64,000 nucleotides of DNA from Neorhizobium sp. UBA3556 (GCA_002376235.1 DFNX01000003.1:248001-312000); one strand, 5' to 3'; numbered from the stretch's first letter, positions 1-9,831 are shown. The notes: a model not told the origin generated them from the letters alone. Made by a program: numbers and translations.

Positions 1-686
1 CCGATGACTGCATCTACCTGAAGCGCATCGCCGAACAGGCGGCGCGCAAATACCGGATGAAATCCACCTGCATGGCAAAACCCTATGGCGATCAGGCGGG
101 TTCCGGCCTGCATGTGCATGCCAGCATCATCGACCGCGACGGCAACAACATTCTCGATGCCAAGGGCAGCGATCCGGTGAAGCTGAAGTCGGTGACAGCC
201 GGCATGCTGCAGACGATGCGCGATGCGCAGTTGATCTTTGCACCCTTTGCCAATTCCTATCGCCGCTTTCAGCCGGGATCTTTTGCGCCGGTCGATATCG
301 ACTGGGGACTTGGTCATCGCGGCACGGCGGTACGTATTCCCGATGCCAACGGACCGGCGGCACGCGTCGAACACCGGGTCGCGGGTGCAGATGCGAACCC
401 TTATTTGCTGCTGACCGCTATCTTGGGAGGCATGCTTATGGGGCTTGGCGAGACGCTCGATCCGGGTCCGGCAACCGAGCCTGGCAAGGAACCGCCCGAA
501 GGCACCAAGCGCCTTACGCATGATTTTCTTACCGCTGTCGAGGATTTCTCGGCCTCGCCGTTCATCCGGGATGTATTCGGCGCGCGATACCAGAAACTCT
601 ATGGCGATACGAAGCGGAAAGAGGCGATCACCTATCTGCGTACGGTGAGCGATTTCGATTACCAGACCTATCTGCCGAGGATTTGA
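1..686 (+). CDS. Glutamine synthetase family protein, C-terminal part (possibly gamma-glutamylputrescine synthetase-like)
   Basis: Open from the window edge (frame starts at base 3), so the N-terminus is missing. About 227 residues of a type I glutamine synthetase catalytic domain are present. They include the ATP/glutamate-binding stretch AKPYGDQAGSGLHVHAS, the RRFQPGSFAPVDIDWG region and ARVEHRVAGADANPYLLL near the end, all typical of ATP-dependent glutamate-amine ligases. Alphaproteobacterial paralogues with this style act on putrescine or other amines rather than ammonia (PuuA-like). Which substrate applies cannot be told from this fragment. The gene ends at TGA 684-686 and no terminator hairpin follows. 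Confidence 0.85.
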   Translation, partial: DDCIYLKRIAEQAARKYRMKSTCMAKPYGDQAGSGLHVHASIIDRDGNNILDAKGSDPVKLKSVTAGMLQTMRDAQLIFAPFANSYRRFQPGSFAPVDIDWGLGHRGTAVRIPDANGPAARVEHRVAGADANPYLLLTAILGGMLMGLGETLDPGPATEPGKEPPEGTKRLTHDFLTAVEDFSASPFIRDVFGARYQKLYGDTKRKEAITYLRTVSDFDYQTYLPRI

Positions 687-866
687 CGCGGAAGCGGCCG
701 AGGAATGCGTTCAAGGCAACGTTAGACATTACGTATATGTCTATTATTCTTCATCAATAGTGATAAACAGCAAGAATACGATCAGTCTTTAATCGTTTCA
801 TTCAGCCCTCGTTAAAATTCCGACCTCTAATCACATATCCATATTTGATTGGTTTGAGGGCGGGCC

Positions 867-1613
867 ATGCGCGTTATTCTGGTGAAAGCCATATTGATCG
901 GAATATTGGCGACGCTTACCTCGCTTGGGCTTTCCTTTGCGATCGTCCCGCACCTGGGTGGAAAAGTGGCAGGTGCCGGACTGGTCATGACGATCGTATG
1001 CCCTTTCGTGATCTCCATTCCCGCCTCGATCCTGCATCTGTGGCAGGCTGAGCGGATCAGGCGTGCCAAGGCGGAGACGACGGAAGCTCTGGAAAAGCTT
1101 GCAGTCGCTTATGAAGACCTGAAACAGCTTGCCCGCCATGACGGGTTGACCGGCCTGCTCAACCGCACCGCATTTCTCGACGAACTGGCCACCCTCAGCC
1201 GGCAGGGAGTGACGGGCGGGCTGATGTTTCTCGATCTCGACCACTTCAAGTCGATCAACGATCGGTACGGGCACGCCACCGGCGACGAGGCCCTGCGGCT
1301 GACGGGCGAATTGCTTGCTGACCATAGGATGGAACCGCTCGACATTTCCGGCCGCTTGGGCGGAGAAGAATTCGCGATTTTCCAGGTAGGGCTGACATCG
1401 AAGGCGCTGGCACGGCGCTGCGAGGATGTGCGGCAGGCGATACAGGCAATCGACCTGCGTTCGGCTTCCGACGCCCGCATTCCGCTCTCGGCCAGTATAG
1501 GAGCCCTGATGTGCAGCCCCGGCTTCGATCCGGACGACTGCCTGAAAGGTGCCGACGAATATCTCTACCAGGCAAAGTCTCGCGGGCGAAACCAGGCCGT
1601 CGCATCGATATAG
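867..1613 (+). CDS. Membrane-anchored diguanylate cyclase (GGDEF domain)
   Basis: 248 residues. Two hydrophobic segments (about 6-28 and 36-57) are followed by a short helical linker (about 60-90) and one GGDEF domain from about residue 90 to the end. The active-site motif is GGEEF at 165-169, and the substrate-binding stretch MFLDLDHFKSINDRYGH is intact, so c-di-GMP synthesis from two GTP is expected. The usual inhibitory RxxD site five residues before GGEEF reads EPLD, so product inhibition at the I-site is probably lost. No EAL domain is present. The start is preceded by a purine-rich GAGGGCGGG. It is a stand-alone gene between the glutamine synthetase family gene and the MscS gene. Confidence 0.9.
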   Translation: MRVILVKAILIGILATLTSLGLSFAIVPHLGGKVAGAGLVMTIVCPFVISIPASILHLWQAERIRRAKAETTEALEKLAVAYEDLKQLARHDGLTGLLNRTAFLDELATLSRQGVTGGLMFLDLDHFKSINDRYGHATGDEALRLTGELLADHRMEPLDISGRLGGEEFAIFQVGLTSKALARRCEDVRQAIQAIDLRSASDARIPLSASIGALMCSPGFDPDDCLKGADEYLYQAKSRGRNQAVASI

Positions 1614-1724
1614 GCTTCGCGAAAGTCCCCATTCGCGCCAGCCCATCTTGCTGATATAACTCGCAGGTACGGATTGTCGCACCGGTCTGTACGGAAGGCG
1701 ACAGCGTCGTTGAGGACGTTGGCC

Positions 1725-4064
1725 ATGGACATGATATTCGCATTCCTCCGCAGCACATTCTTTATCGTCGTCATGGCGGTCGCGCTTGGCGGTTCGGCCA
1801 TGGCTGACGACACGCCGCTCAAGATCATCGTCCATCCCGGCCAGAGCGAGGCCGATGTCAAGCAGATCCTCGATTTCGCGGCACGAAGCGGCAGGCCTGT
1901 GGCGATCGAGGTCGGGCAGGCGACGACGGCTTCATCCGGGACAGCGGCGACTGTACCGGTAGCCGCGACCGGATCAGGCAATGCTGTCCTGATGCCAGTC
2001 AACTCCACACCGGGCACATCCCAGGCACCCGCATCTCAACCACCAGCGGCACCGGGACCTGCCGCGGCAACTGCAGCACCCTCGCCCGGCCCGATGACGC
2101 CAACGCCTGAAATGATGGCCACCGATATGGGCATGGCAAAGTGGAGCCAGTTTTCCGCAGCCTTCATGCGCGGCGCAACGACTGCCCTTTCCGGCGTCGG
2201 CAGCCTGCCCACAGCAGTGGTGATGGCGGATGAGAAGCTGACCGAGGAAGGCAGCAGCCATGGCCGCATTCTGCTTCTTGCGCTCTCGACGATCGCAGCC
2301 GCGGCTGCCGCGACATTGATATTGCGGCGTCTGATTGCAGCTGCATTCAGACGGGAGGTGCCGCAGGCAGCGCGAATGACCGGGATCATCGGTCAGAGCC
2401 TGAGGCGGATGATCGGGGATCTTGCTTCGGTGGCGTTTTTCCTCGTGGCCACGCGGTTTGTGTTTGATCTGCTCGGGCCGCAAGGGGATGCCACGACCCG
2501 CATGGTGAGGAGTATCGTGACGGCCACCATCGTGGCATCGCTCTATGTCTCGCTTGCGCGGTTGCTGTTCAAGAAAAACCAAGGCGGACGCAGCCTTGTG
2601 CCCATCAATCGGCCGGAGTGGCATTTCCGCATATTGGTGACCTATGGCCTGATCAGCGCGGCGATTGCCGAAATGGCGCGGCTTGCGGGTGCAATCGGGA
2701 TAGACAGCCTGATCATCGACGGCTGGTTCCTGACCGGTAACACGTTGCTGACATTGCTCAAGCTCTTCTGGTTCATCGGTGGCCGCAACGATATCCGCGA
2801 CGCCTTCATCAGCGACAATCCAGGTATCGTGCGCCGGGTGGCAGGAAACCTGTTGCCGGAATTCTATGTGGTGACGGCGCTGGCGTTGTGGCTGATCTGC
2901 GTGCTGTTTGCCGGAACGCCGAACAGCGCCCGCTGGATCTTTGCCGCCGGAACGACGCAGATGGCACTGCTGGCGCTGCCGATCCTTGCACTCGGCGCAC
3001 ATGCGCTGGTCGACGATATCACGCGACACCATGAGCGGGTGCGCGGCGCAGGCCTCGGTTCCTCGCTTCTGGCAAGCCTCAGGGTGCTGTGCGCAGGTGC
3101 CGTGTGGATCGGCGGGCTGCATCTGATCACCGCCATATGGTCACCATTCATGGGCGGACAGGCGGCAGACGCGACGGGATGGGTCCTTTGGCTGGAAAGA
3201 CTGAGCTTTGCGGTCGTGGCGAGTTGGGCGGTGGCGACCTTCATCTGGCGCTATTCGGAAGCGCTTGCCCCCTCGCCTGCTATCATGCTGCCCGGCCATG
3301 AGGATCAGAACGAGAAACGCCAGACGAGCCGGCTTTCTACGGCGATGCCTGTCGTGCGCAACCTGGCGCTCGGAGCGGTGCTTGCCGTCGGCGCGCTGGT
3401 CATATTGAGCGCTCTCGGGGTCAACGTGGCGCCGCTTCTTGCCGGTTTCGGCGTTCTGGGCCTGGCGCTCTCCTTCGGCTCGCAGGCACTGGTAAAGGAT
3501 ATCGTGTCGGGCATCTTCTTCATCGCCGAGGACGCATTCCGCATCGGCGAATATATCAGCACCGGCAGCCAGCAGGGCACCGTGGAGCAGATCGCCATCC
3601 GCTCGGTCAGGCTGCGCCACCATAACGGCCCGGTTCATACGGTACCCTTCGGCCAGATCAGCTCTGTCAGCAATTTCAGCCGCGACTGGGGCACGATCAA
3701 ATTCCAGCTGAAATTCGAGCGGGACAGCGATCCCGAACTGATCCGCAAAACGGCCAAGAAGGTCGGTATCGCCATGCTGGACGATCCGGAATTCGGTGCG
3801 GATTTCCTCGTGCCCTTGAAGATGCAGGGCATTCAGGACATTACCGAAACGTCGATCGTGGTGCGCTTCAAGTTCACCTCGCTGCCGGGAAATCCCAGCA
3901 TCATCAAGCGCGAGGCGATCAAGCGGCTGATTTCCGCCTGCAAGGCCGCAGGGCTGGAGTTCGCATCCAACGCCGTGACGGTGAAATCACGCGGGGACGG
4001 AATGCATGACGATGCGGCTGCAGCATCCTTCATTCAACCTCTTGCGCCTGTCGCGTCGGCCTGA
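1725..4064 (+). CDS. Large MscS-family mechanosensitive ion channel
   Basis: 779 residues from ATG 1725, chosen because GAGGA lies 8 nt upstream. Longer frames reach 1674 without a better ribosome site. A signal peptide (cut near ...GSAMADD) is followed by a periplasmic region rich in Ala, Pro and Thr, then about ten hydrophobic segments. The MscS pore and beta domain lie in the C-terminal third: APLLAGFGVLGLALSFGSQA, then LVKDIVSGIFFIAEDAFRIGEYI-type residues. MscS proteins gate on membrane tension and release solutes on osmotic downshift. The long N-terminus places it with the extended channels common in rhizobia. It converges with the lipid kinase gene, whose stop is 16 bp away. Confidence 0.88.
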   Translation: MDMIFAFLRSTFFIVVMAVALGGSAMADDTPLKIIVHPGQSEADVKQILDFAARSGRPVAIEVGQATTASSGTAATVPVAATGSGNAVLMPVNSTPGTSQAPASQPPAAPGPAAATAAPSPGPMTPTPEMMATDMGMAKWSQFSAAFMRGATTALSGVGSLPTAVVMADEKLTEEGSSHGRILLLALSTIAAAAAATLILRRLIAAAFRREVPQAARMTGIIGQSLRRMIGDLASVAFFLVATRFVFDLLGPQGDATTRMVRSIVTATIVASLYVSLARLLFKKNQGGRSLVPINRPEWHFRILVTYGLISAAIAEMARLAGAIGIDSLIIDGWFLTGNTLLTLLKLFWFIGGRNDIRDAFISDNPGIVRRVAGNLLPEFYVVTALALWLICVLFAGTPNSARWIFAAGTTQMALLALPILALGAHALVDDITRHHERVRGAGLGSSLLASLRVLCAGAVWIGGLHLITAIWSPFMGGQAADATGWVLWLERLSFAVVASWAVATFIWRYSEALAPSPAIMLPGHEDQNEKRQTSRLSTAMPVVRNLALGAVLAVGALVILSALGVNVAPLLAGFGVLGLALSFGSQALVKDIVSGIFFIAEDAFRIGEYISTGSQQGTVEQIAIRSVRLRHHNGPVHTVPFGQISSVSNFSRDWGTIKFQLKFERDSDPELIRKTAKKVGIAMLDDPEFGADFLVPLKMQGIQDITETSIVVRFKFTSLPGNPSIIKREAIKRLISACKAAGLEFASNAVTVKSRGDGMHDDAAAASFIQPLAPVASA

Positions 4065-4080
4065 ACCGATCGGGCAGCGG

Positions 4081-5019
4081 TCAGATTCCGCTGCCATGCT
4101 GCTCGACGATCTCCTTCTGCGGGATCTGATCGACGAGGACTTTCAGCTCACCGGCATGGATCTTGAGCAGGATATCGCGATCCATTGGCAGGAGCTCACC
4201 GTCGATGACGCAGCGGACATCCTTGCGGTGGCGGGGGAAATGCAGTTCCAGCTCCGTGACTGTCATCGCCGTCACCGCCTCGTTGTCCTTCAGTCGCCCA
4301 CGCAGAATATCGAAGGTCAGCTTTGCCACACCCGCTGGCGTCAACGGGTCTGCGATGTAGAAACCCAGATGACCGCGGGTGACATCCTCGGCATACATGA
4401 GTGCATCGCTGCCGAATTCGTTGTTGGATACCGAGATGGCAGACACCCTCCGCACGCCGGTCTTGCCCTCAGCGTTGAACTCGACCTCGAATTCCGGCGG
4501 ATTGAGCATGACGCCGATTGCAGCGCGGGTGCTGGCGCGGATTTTCCCAAGACGAGAGGCATAGCTCATCGCATTACGGTAGCGCACCATACGGGCATGC
4601 AGACCGGCGGAGAACTGGTGGACGAAGCTGCGGCCATTGGCGCTGGCGATATCGACATCGCGGACATGGGAGTGGGACAGCACGTCGATCGCATCCCAGA
4701 TGTCGAGCGGGATTTTCAGCGAGCGGGCAAACAGGTTCATCGTGCCGGCCGGGACGATGCCGAGCGCGATGCCGCTTTTCCAGGCGATCGACGCCGCGGC
4801 CGAAATCGTGCCATCCCCTCCGCCGGCGATCAGGCCATCGACACCGTTCATGGCCGCAGCTTTTTCCATCGTCTCGACAACCTTGTCGCCGGAAACGACA
4901 TGGCACTCGATCTCATGCCCCGCCCCTTCGAACGCTCTCAACGCATGGGCGCAATAGGCGTCCATGTCGGTGGTTCGAAAAGTGCCGCCATCGCGGTTGA
5001 AGACTGCATAAAGGTTCAT
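4081..5019 (-). CDS. Diacylglycerol/lipid kinase family protein
   Basis: 312 residues with the DAGK catalytic fold. The nucleotide-binding GGGDGTISAAAS lies at about residues 66-77, IVPAGTMNLFARSL at about 88-101, and a C-terminal beta-sandwich domain follows (YAEDVTRGHLGFYIAD, then CVIDGELLPM). These families phosphorylate diacylglycerol, sphingoid bases or other lipids using ATP. The substrate is not determined by sequence. It has no signal peptide and is expected to be cytoplasmic or peripherally membrane-bound. It is a single gene converging with the MscS gene and divergent from the MFS gene. Confidence 0.88.
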   Translation of the reverse strand: MNLYAVFNRDGGTFRTTDMDAYCAHALRAFEGAGHEIECHVVSGDKVVETMEKAAAMNGVDGLIAGGGDGTISAAASIAWKSGIALGIVPAGTMNLFARSLKIPLDIWDAIDVLSHSHVRDVDIASANGRSFVHQFSAGLHARMVRYRNAMSYASRLGKIRASTRAAIGVMLNPPEFEVEFNAEGKTGVRRVSAISVSNNEFGSDALMYAEDVTRGHLGFYIADPLTPAGVAKLTFDILRGRLKDNEAVTAMTVTELELHFPRHRKDVRCVIDGELLPMDRDILLKIHAGELKVLVDQIPQKEIVEQHGSGI

Positions 5020-5287
5020 GAATTATCCGGTTTGAAATTTGAGGCGGCGAGACAACGAGTGGATCAGGAAATGGTTGCGGGATGCTGTCTTATCAAGAGC
5101 GTGACCTCTGCAGATCGGCGCAACTGATGCACGTCACATATGAAAGTTTGAAGAAATCTAATGTTATTCTACCGCAGTGCACAATGACATGCTAAGTTCG
5201 AGTTGGAGGCAAGCTGTTTGGCGGCCTTCGGGACGTTCAGACAGGTGCCATCCTGTCAGCCCATTATTCAACACAGATCCGATAGCC

Positions 5288-6511
5288 ATGACCGACAGCG
5301 TACATTCCATGGATGCCGCACGCCTCGCATCCGAGCCTCACACCCTATCGCCACTTGCCGTCCTATTGATCACCTTTGCGCTTGCCGTCGGCGGCTTCGG
5401 CATCGGCACGGGCGAATTCGTTATCATGGGCCTGCTGCCGGATGTGGCGGCGACCTACGATGTCAGCATTCCGATGGCCGGTTACGTGATCAGCGCCTAT
5501 GCGCTGGGCGTCGTCATCGGAGCACCGATCATCGCCGTGTTGTCGGCGCGGGTGCCGCGCCGCACGCTGCTGTTGTGGCTGATGGGCGTGTTTGCAGTCG
5601 GCAATATCCTGTCGGCCATGGCGCCGGATTTCTGGACATTCACCTTCCTGCGCTTCCTGACCGGCCTGCCGCATGGCGCCTATTTCGGTGTCGCCTCGCT
5701 GGTGGCCGCATCCATGGTGCCGCCGCACCGTCGCACCCGCGCCGTCGGTCGCGTCATGCTGGGCCTGACCATCGCGACCCTTCTCGGCACGCCGCTTGCC
5801 ACGTTCATGGGCCAGATACTCACCTGGCGCGCCGCCTTCTATCTCGTCGGCGGCATCGGTGCGCTGACGGTGGCGCTGGTCTGGTATTTCAAGCCGAAGG
5901 ACAAGGTGAAGGAGGGTGCCAGCATCCTGCGCGAACTCGGCGCCTTCACCAAGCCGCAGGTCTGGCTGACGCTCGGCATTGCCGCCGTCGGCTTCGGTGG
6001 CATGTTCTCGGTGTTCAGCTACATCGCCTCGACCACGACGGAAACGGCGCAGATGCCGGTTGCCATGGTGTCCATCGTGCTGGCGCTGTTCGGCATCGGC
6101 ATGAATGTCGGCAATATTGTCGGATCGCGACTTGCCGATGCCTCGCTGACCGGCACAATCGGCGGCACGATGATCTTCAATGTCGTGGTGATGACCACGT
6201 TCGGCCTGACTGCGCAATATCCGGTCATGCTGTGTCTCTGCGTCTTCCTGATCGGCTGCGGTTTTGCTGCCGGTCCCGCGCTCCAGACGCGCCTGATGGA
6301 TGTTGCAGCCGACGCCCAGACGCTGGCTGCCGCGTCCAACCACTCCGCCTTCAACATCGCCAATGCGCTGGGAGCAGCCCTTGGCGGCCTCGTAATTGCT
6401 TGGGGCTGGGGTTTTGCCGATACCGGTTATGTCGGCGCGGTGCTTTCTCTCTTCGGTCTCGGTGTCTTCCTTCTCTCCGTGCGCCTGGAGCGCAAGACCG
6501 GCCACGCCTGA
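5288..6511 (+). CDS. MFS transporter, DHA1 (AraJ/PbuE-like) drug or metabolite exporter
   Basis: 407 residues from ATG 5288 with about twelve membrane segments. The sequence GTGEFVIMGLLPDVA in the first helix is the signature of the AraJ/YdhP/PbuE branch of proton-coupled DHA1 exporters, and PRRTLLLWLM fits the loop 2-3 region. Upstream in-frame starts give a hydrophilic N-terminus that does not resemble the family, so the shorter start was taken. Substrate unknown: homologues export purine ribonucleosides, sugars or antibiotics. It is followed 95 bp later by an ADH-like gene in the same direction, with a weak hairpin between them. Confidence 0.85.
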   Translation: MTDSVHSMDAARLASEPHTLSPLAVLLITFALAVGGFGIGTGEFVIMGLLPDVAATYDVSIPMAGYVISAYALGVVIGAPIIAVLSARVPRRTLLLWLMGVFAVGNILSAMAPDFWTFTFLRFLTGLPHGAYFGVASLVAASMVPPHRRTRAVGRVMLGLTIATLLGTPLATFMGQILTWRAAFYLVGGIGALTVALVWYFKPKDKVKEGASILRELGAFTKPQVWLTLGIAAVGFGGMFSVFSYIASTTTETAQMPVAMVSIVLALFGIGMNVGNIVGSRLADASLTGTIGGTMIFNVVVMTTFGLTAQYPVMLCLCVFLIGCGFAAGPALQTRLMDVAADAQTLAAASNHSAFNIANALGAALGGLVIAWGWGFADTGYVGAVLSLFGLGVFLLSVRLERKTGHA

Positions 6512-6518
6512 TTTACGA

Positions 6519-6541
6519 TGGGCCGTACCATGTGCGGCCCA
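6519..6541 (+). terminator. Weak hairpin after the MFS gene
   Basis: TGGGCCG / CGGCCCA inverted repeat with a 9-nt loop, 8 bp after the MFS stop codon. No T-tract follows, so termination may be partial. Confidence 0.35.
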
Positions 6542-6606
6542 CCGCTCCTTGCGTTGCGCACGCCATCACGCCATCTATTCCCTCACGCAGAAAAGGGAGT
6601 TGATCG

Positions 6607-7623
6607 ATGCGCGCCGTGGGCTTCAACCAGAACCAGCCGATTTCATCGGAAACAGCACTGGTCGATATCGACCTGCCGATGCCCGAGGCCAAGGGCCGCG
6701 ACCTGCTGGTCGAGATCAGGGCAATCTCGGTCAACCCCGTCGACACCAAGACCCGCAAGAACGCTGTGATCGAAGACGGCCAGTACAAGGTTCTGGGCTA
6801 TGACGCGGCCGGCGTGGTCAAGTCGGTCGGCCCGGATGTGAAACTCTTCAAGCCGGGCGACGAGGTCTATTATGCCGGTGCGATCAATCGGCAGGGCACC
6901 AATTCCGAATTCCATCTGGTCGATGAACGGATCGTCGGAGCGAAACCGAAGACGCTGAGTTTTGAACAGGCAGCCGCACTGCCGCTGACCGCAATCACCG
7001 CCTATGAGACGCTGTTCCATCGCATGCGGGTGCAGGACAAGGTTGCGAGCGCCTGGAATGCGGTGCTGCTGATCGGCGGAGCGGGCGGCGTCGGCTCGAT
7101 CGCCATCCAGCTTCTGCGCGAACTTTCAGACGTCACCGTGATTGCCACGGGTTCACGGCCTGAGACACAGAACTGGATCAGGGAGCTCGGCGCACATCAT
7201 GTGCTCGACCACTCGAAGCCGCTTGCCAGGCAGATAGCGGAACTTGCAATCGGCGCCCCCGCCTTCGTCTTCGCGATTACCGAGACATCGCAGCATATCG
7301 GCGACATTCTCGAACTGATCGCGCCGCAGGGCCGGCTCGGGCTGATCGACGATCCGAAGGAGCCGGTCGATGTACGCCAGTTCAAGCGCAAGGCGCTGTC
7401 GATCCACTGGGAAACCATGTTCGCCCGACCGGTCTTCCAGACGGCGGACATGATCGAGCAGCACAAGTTGCTCACCCATGTGGCGGAACTGGTCGATGCC
7501 GGGAAGATCAGAACGACGCTGTCCGAGGTACTCGGCCCGATCAACGCGACCAACCTCAAGGCAGCACATGCCTTGATCGAAAGCGGCAAGACCCGCGGCA
7601 AGCTGGTTCTCTCGGGCTTCTAA
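6607..7623 (+). CDS. Zinc-type alcohol dehydrogenase-like / quinone oxidoreductase family protein
   Basis: 338 residues of the MDR superfamily. GroES-like N-terminal part (VNPVDTKTRKN, LGYDAAGVV, GDEVYYAG), then a Rossmann fold with LLIGGAGGVGSIAIQLLR at about 157-174 for NADPH. The structural-zinc cysteine cluster is absent, as in NADPH:quinone oxidoreductase and ZADH-type reductases, so it probably reduces quinones or enals. The start at 6607 has AAAAGGGAG just upstream. It could share a transcript with the upstream exporter. Confidence 0.87.
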   Translation: MRAVGFNQNQPISSETALVDIDLPMPEAKGRDLLVEIRAISVNPVDTKTRKNAVIEDGQYKVLGYDAAGVVKSVGPDVKLFKPGDEVYYAGAINRQGTNSEFHLVDERIVGAKPKTLSFEQAAALPLTAITAYETLFHRMRVQDKVASAWNAVLLIGGAGGVGSIAIQLLRELSDVTVIATGSRPETQNWIRELGAHHVLDHSKPLARQIAELAIGAPAFVFAITETSQHIGDILELIAPQGRLGLIDDPKEPVDVRQFKRKALSIHWETMFARPVFQTADMIEQHKLLTHVAELVDAGKIRTTLSEVLGPINATNLKAAHALIESGKTRGKLVLSGF

Positions 7624-7703
7624 CACTACGCTGGCTACGCGCTATACTTACCAAAGCGCAAATTTCACGCTATGATTGTCTCCTTGAGCATATGGGGGAC
7701 ATC

Positions 7704-8129
7704 ATGGCTACATCACAGACATCATCTTACGGCAATCCGAACCCGATCAGCGCGCTGACCGGCACCACCTGGTTCGGTTATCTGGCACGCACCGTCCTGA
7801 CCTTCATGTTTTGGGCGAGCGGGCTTTCCAAGTTGATCGACTTCAATGCAGGTGTTGCCGAGATGGCGCATTTCGGGCTGGAACCGGCAGTCGCCTTCAA
7901 CATCGCGACGATCATCACCCAGCTCGGCGGCTCGATCCTCATCATCCTCAATCGCTGGACCTGGCTCGGTGCCGGGGCGCTGGCCGTCTTCACCGCACTG
8001 ACGATCCCGCTCGTGCATCACTTCTGGACGATGGAAGAGCCGTTCAAGACGATCGAATTCTATGTGGTGATGGAGCATATCTCGATCATCGGCGCGCTGA
8101 TGGTGGTCGCCTGGAAAGCCCGGACCTGA
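7704..8129 (+). CDS. DoxX family membrane protein
   Basis: 141 residues from ATG 7704 (GGGGGA 4 nt upstream; an alternative ATG at 7692 adds four residues). Four hydrophobic segments, opening with YLARTVLTFMFWASGLSKL, the DoxX/SURF4-type first helix, and ending with FYVVMEHISIIGALMVVAW. DoxX proteins are small membrane proteins linked to thiol or quinone redox balance, with no settled biochemical role here. A strong bidirectional terminator follows. Confidence 0.8.
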   Translation: MATSQTSSYGNPNPISALTGTTWFGYLARTVLTFMFWASGLSKLIDFNAGVAEMAHFGLEPAVAFNIATIITQLGGSILIILNRWTWLGAGALAVFTALTIPLVHHFWTMEEPFKTIEFYVVMEHISIIGALMVVAWKART

Positions 8130-8135
8130 AACACG

Positions 8136-8167
8136 AAAGCCCGCCGCGGCCAGCGCGACGGGCTTTT
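8136..8167. terminator. Bidirectional intrinsic terminator
   Basis: AAAGCCCG...CGGGCTTTT stem with GC-rich core between two converging genes (DoxX on plus, L,D-transpeptidase on minus). It carries A-runs and T-runs on both sides, so it can serve both strands. Confidence 0.8.
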
Positions 8168-8189
8168 CCGATGATCGAATATTCAGGCG

Positions 8190-8801
8190 TCAGGCCTGGA
8201 TGACGACGACCTTGGCACCAACCTGAACGCGGTTGTAGAGATCGATTACGTCGTGGTTCATCATGCGGATGCAGCCGCTCGACATGGCGTGGCCGATCGA
8301 TTCCGGCTGGTTGGTGCCATGAAGGCGGAACAGCGTGTCGTTGCCGTTGCGATAGAGATACATGGCGCGGGCACCGAGCGGATTGTTCGGGCCACCCGGC
8401 AGGCCGCCGGCGAGCTTGCGGTAACGCTCCTCGCGGCGCTGCATGTTCGGCGTCGGGGTCCAGGACGGCCATTCTGCCTTGCGGCCAACATAGGCATTGC
8501 CGGAAAGAGCCATGCCGGCGCGGCCAACGCCGACGCCGTAACGGATCGCCTGTCCACCGCCGAGAATGTAATAAGCGCGCTTGGCCGGGGTATCGACCAC
8601 GACCGTGCCCGGGGCATAATTGCCGCCATAAGCAACCTGCTGGCGGCGCAATTCCGGCTTGATCTTGTCGATCGGCACCTGACGCAGCGGAAAGTCCTCT
8701 TCCGGCAGCGCAGCGTAGTTTCTCTGCTCGTTGTAGGTCGAAGCGCAACCGGCTAGCAGAAGCGGCAAGCCAGCCAGAAGGCCGCGGCGTGAAATCGGCA
8801 T
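8190..8801 (-). CDS. L,D-transpeptidase lipoprotein (ErfK/YbiS/YkuD family)
   Basis: 203 residues from ATG 8801, chosen because AGGGA is about 9 nt upstream; ATG 8807 is an in-frame alternative. A twin-arginine-like start (SRRGLLAGLPLLLAGC) ends in a lipobox (LAGC). The YkuD domain carries the catalytic motif HGTNQPESIGHAMSSGCIRM, with the nucleophile cysteine in SSGCIRM. Such enzymes make 3-3 cross-links in peptidoglycan or attach proteins to it, and polar-growing rhizobia rely heavily on them. Single gene with its own terminator. Confidence 0.92.
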   Translation of the reverse strand: MPISRRGLLAGLPLLLAGCASTYNEQRNYAALPEEDFPLRQVPIDKIKPELRRQQVAYGGNYAPGTVVVDTPAKRAYYILGGGQAIRYGVGVGRAGMALSGNAYVGRKAEWPSWTPTPNMQRREERYRKLAGGLPGGPNNPLGARAMYLYRNGNDTLFRLHGTNQPESIGHAMSSGCIRMMNHDVIDLYNRVQVGAKVVVIQA

Positions 8802-8913
8802 GATCATGTCCCTGATGCGTCGAAAATATGACGCAAACTAAGGACGTTATGGTTAATGCTTCGCTAACGACGTGTGTCGTCTTAGCCTCAACCGGTAACG
8901 ATTGTGTTCTCGG

Positions 8914-9657
8914 TCACTCTTCCTCGCAAGGCCATGAAGGCGGCATCTTCAGTCCTTCCGGCAGCGTTGTCCTCTCGTCCCCGCAAGCCAGTGCAATCTG
9001 GTCCTGCTCAAGGCCGGTGGCCTTAGACAGGTCGACACCTTCGATCCGTGTCAGGAAAAGGAACGCATTGGTGAAATCGACAGGCCCGCTGATACTCACA
9101 TTATGGAAGGTCGAGCGAGAAAGGTTGACCAGGGCGAAGCGGGTGTTCGCCAGCTTCGCCTTGTAGAAAACCGCACGGCCCAGTTCAGCCTTGGTGAAAT
9201 CGACATTGGTCAGATCGGCGTCGGAGAAATTCGACCTTTGCATTTCCGCCGACACAAAGCTTGCGCCGGAAGCGGTGATACCGGACAGATTACTGCGATA
9301 GCCTTCGGCTCTTTCGAAATTGGCACCTGTCGCATCTGCCTGTGCGAGTGAAGCTCGAACAAGCATGGTCTTGCTGAAATTCGTCTTCTTGAGGTTGGTA
9401 CGGCTGAGATCGGTCATGCTGAAATCGGCGCCCGAGAGATTGGCCCCCTCGAAATTGCTGTTGTCCAGCATCAGCAGACGCTTCTTGCAGTTGCTCCAAT
9501 CTACACCCGGTGTCGGATAGGCACGGCAATCGACGGCAGCCGCTTCGCCCGCACTGACGAGAGCAGCCATGATCACCAGTGCGGCGAGAACTGCACCAGC
9601 CCTGAAAGCCCCGATCACCGAGGCTACCCCGAAGACGATATCTCTGTTGCTCATCAC
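8914..9657 (-). CDS. Secreted pentapeptide-repeat protein
   Basis: 247 residues. A hydrophobic signal segment (about 14-40) leads into a Cys-containing start of the mature part (DCRAYPTPGVDWSNCKKRLL). About 20 A(D/N)LxX pentapeptide repeats follow (FEGANLSGADFSMTDLSRTN onward), which fold as a right-handed beta-helix. The conserved end (LEQDQIALACGDERTTLPEGL) is typical of rhizobial members. The biochemical role is unknown. The signal sequence suggests a periplasmic location. Confidence 0.82.
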   Translation of the reverse strand: MMSNRDIVFGVASVIGAFRAGAVLAALVIMAALVSAGEAAAVDCRAYPTPGVDWSNCKKRLLMLDNSNFEGANLSGADFSMTDLSRTNLKKTNFSKTMLVRASLAQADATGANFERAEGYRSNLSGITASGASFVSAEMQRSNFSDADLTNVDFTKAELGRAVFYKAKLANTRFALVNLSRSTFHNVSISGPVDFTNAFLFLTRIEGVDLSKATGLEQDQIALACGDERTTLPEGLKMPPSWPCEEE

Positions 9658-9831
9658 ATGCCGACCTGTTGGCGCAAAGAAAAGAATTACCTGTCTGGAA
9701 CCATACCTATTCTTCTTTCGGACAACACGAAAGACATAGGCAATCAGCCAGATGTGATCAGATATAAGAATGAAAAGAGCCTTACCAAGGCCTTAGCGCA
9801 ACCGGACAAGATCTGCCCGAGAAAATAGACA

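Noticed and set aside
4006..5127. 373-codon plus-strand frame across the lipid kinase
   Set aside because: Antisense to a well-supported DAGK gene whose GGGDGT motif is on the other strand.
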